From Burkholderiaceae bacterium (GTDB lineage Bacteria; Pseudomonadota; Gammaproteobacteria; Burkholderiales; Burkholderiaceae), in contig CANHMJ010000090.1 of assembly GCA_947461805.1 (NCBI GenBank), forward strand, positions 1-5,581: DNA of 5,581 nt, given 5' to 3'. This document shows, in pieces, positions 5,539 to 5,581 of the stretch. Both the position numbers and the translations under genes were made by a program. Below the pieces are notes generated by a model. That model was not told the origin of the DNA and ran no database searches. It saw nothing but the letters and a program-made list of their open reading frames with translations. Each line of letters starts with the position of its first letter. Within the stretch, counting starts at the first letter, position 1.

Positions 5539-5581
5539 ATGTACCTTCTTTATGAGGAAGGCGGCGACATTAAAGCCGCTA
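5539..5581 (+). CDS. Probable RNB-domain ribonuclease (RNase II/R family), first 14 codons
   Basis: An ATG one base after the fabG stop opens a frame that runs to the window edge and reads MYLLYEEGGDIKAA. This resembles the start of RNB-domain ribonucleases of Burkholderiales, which typically open with a F/Y-EE-S/G-G-x-x-K-A pattern leading into an OB-like RNA-binding region. RNB enzymes degrade RNA from the 3' end in the cytoplasm. The stop-start junction TAACATG implies translational coupling with fabG and a shared transcript. A GGGAT before the fabG stop is the only ribosome site candidate. With 14 residues the family call is recognition of a short pattern and may be wrong; that a gene begins here is more likely than not. 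Confidence 0.6.
   Translation, partial: MYLLYEEGGDIKAA

Noticed and set aside
5542..5559. CCTTC-N8-GAAGG hairpin just after fabG
   Set aside because: It is short, has no T-run, and lies in the codons of the next gene.
5561..5579. GCGGC-N9-GCCGC hairpin after fabG, considered as a terminator
   Set aside because: It falls inside the opening codons of the probable RNase gene, and the window ends before any T-run could be seen.

Overview
The window reads as ordinary chromosomal housekeeping DNA from a Gram-negative bacterium, most likely a betaproteobacterium of the order Burkholderiales. A Polynucleobacter-like freshwater lineage is my best guess. This rests on the protein flavour of the PrmA, Mpl and RNase starts, on the gene neighbourhood and on a moderate base composition judged by eye. 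The presence of Mpl, which recycles a meso-diaminopimelate tripeptide, and of a membrane-anchored thioredoxin-like protein fits a Gram-negative envelope. The genus is inference; the gene identities are much firmer.

The left half (1-2549, minus strand) is one compact gene cluster, transcribed right to left: aroQ (type II dehydroquinase), accB (biotin carboxyl carrier protein), accC (biotin carboxylase) and the first 52 codons of prmA (ribosomal protein L11 methyltransferase), which runs off the left edge. Gaps of 40, 30 and 22 bases indicate an operon. AccB and AccC together carry out the first half-reaction of acetyl-CoA carboxylase; aroQ serves aromatic amino acid synthesis.

A 271-base non-coding stretch (2550-2820) separates aroQ from a minus-strand TlpA/ResA-like thiol-disulfide protein (2821-3348). 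It holds a hairpin at the end of the tlpA-like gene, an AT-rich inverted repeat, spaced AAAACG repeats, and one or two candidate promoters for the aroQ operon.

The right half (3375-5581, plus strand) is a second, divergent cluster: mpl (murein peptide recycling ligase), a FabG-type short-chain dehydrogenase/reductase, and the first 14 codons of a probable RNB-family ribonuclease that starts one base after the fabG stop. The two divergent clusters are only 26 bases apart start to start. A good -10 box lies so close to the mpl ATG that its mRNA may be leaderless.

I found no mobile element, CRISPR array, rRNA or tRNA, phage gene or defence system, and no evidence for an undescribed multi-gene system. 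The points worth a second look are at the level of gene starts and regulation (possible leaderless starts of mpl and aroQ, structure of the 271-base gap) and the cofactor signature of the FabG paralogue.
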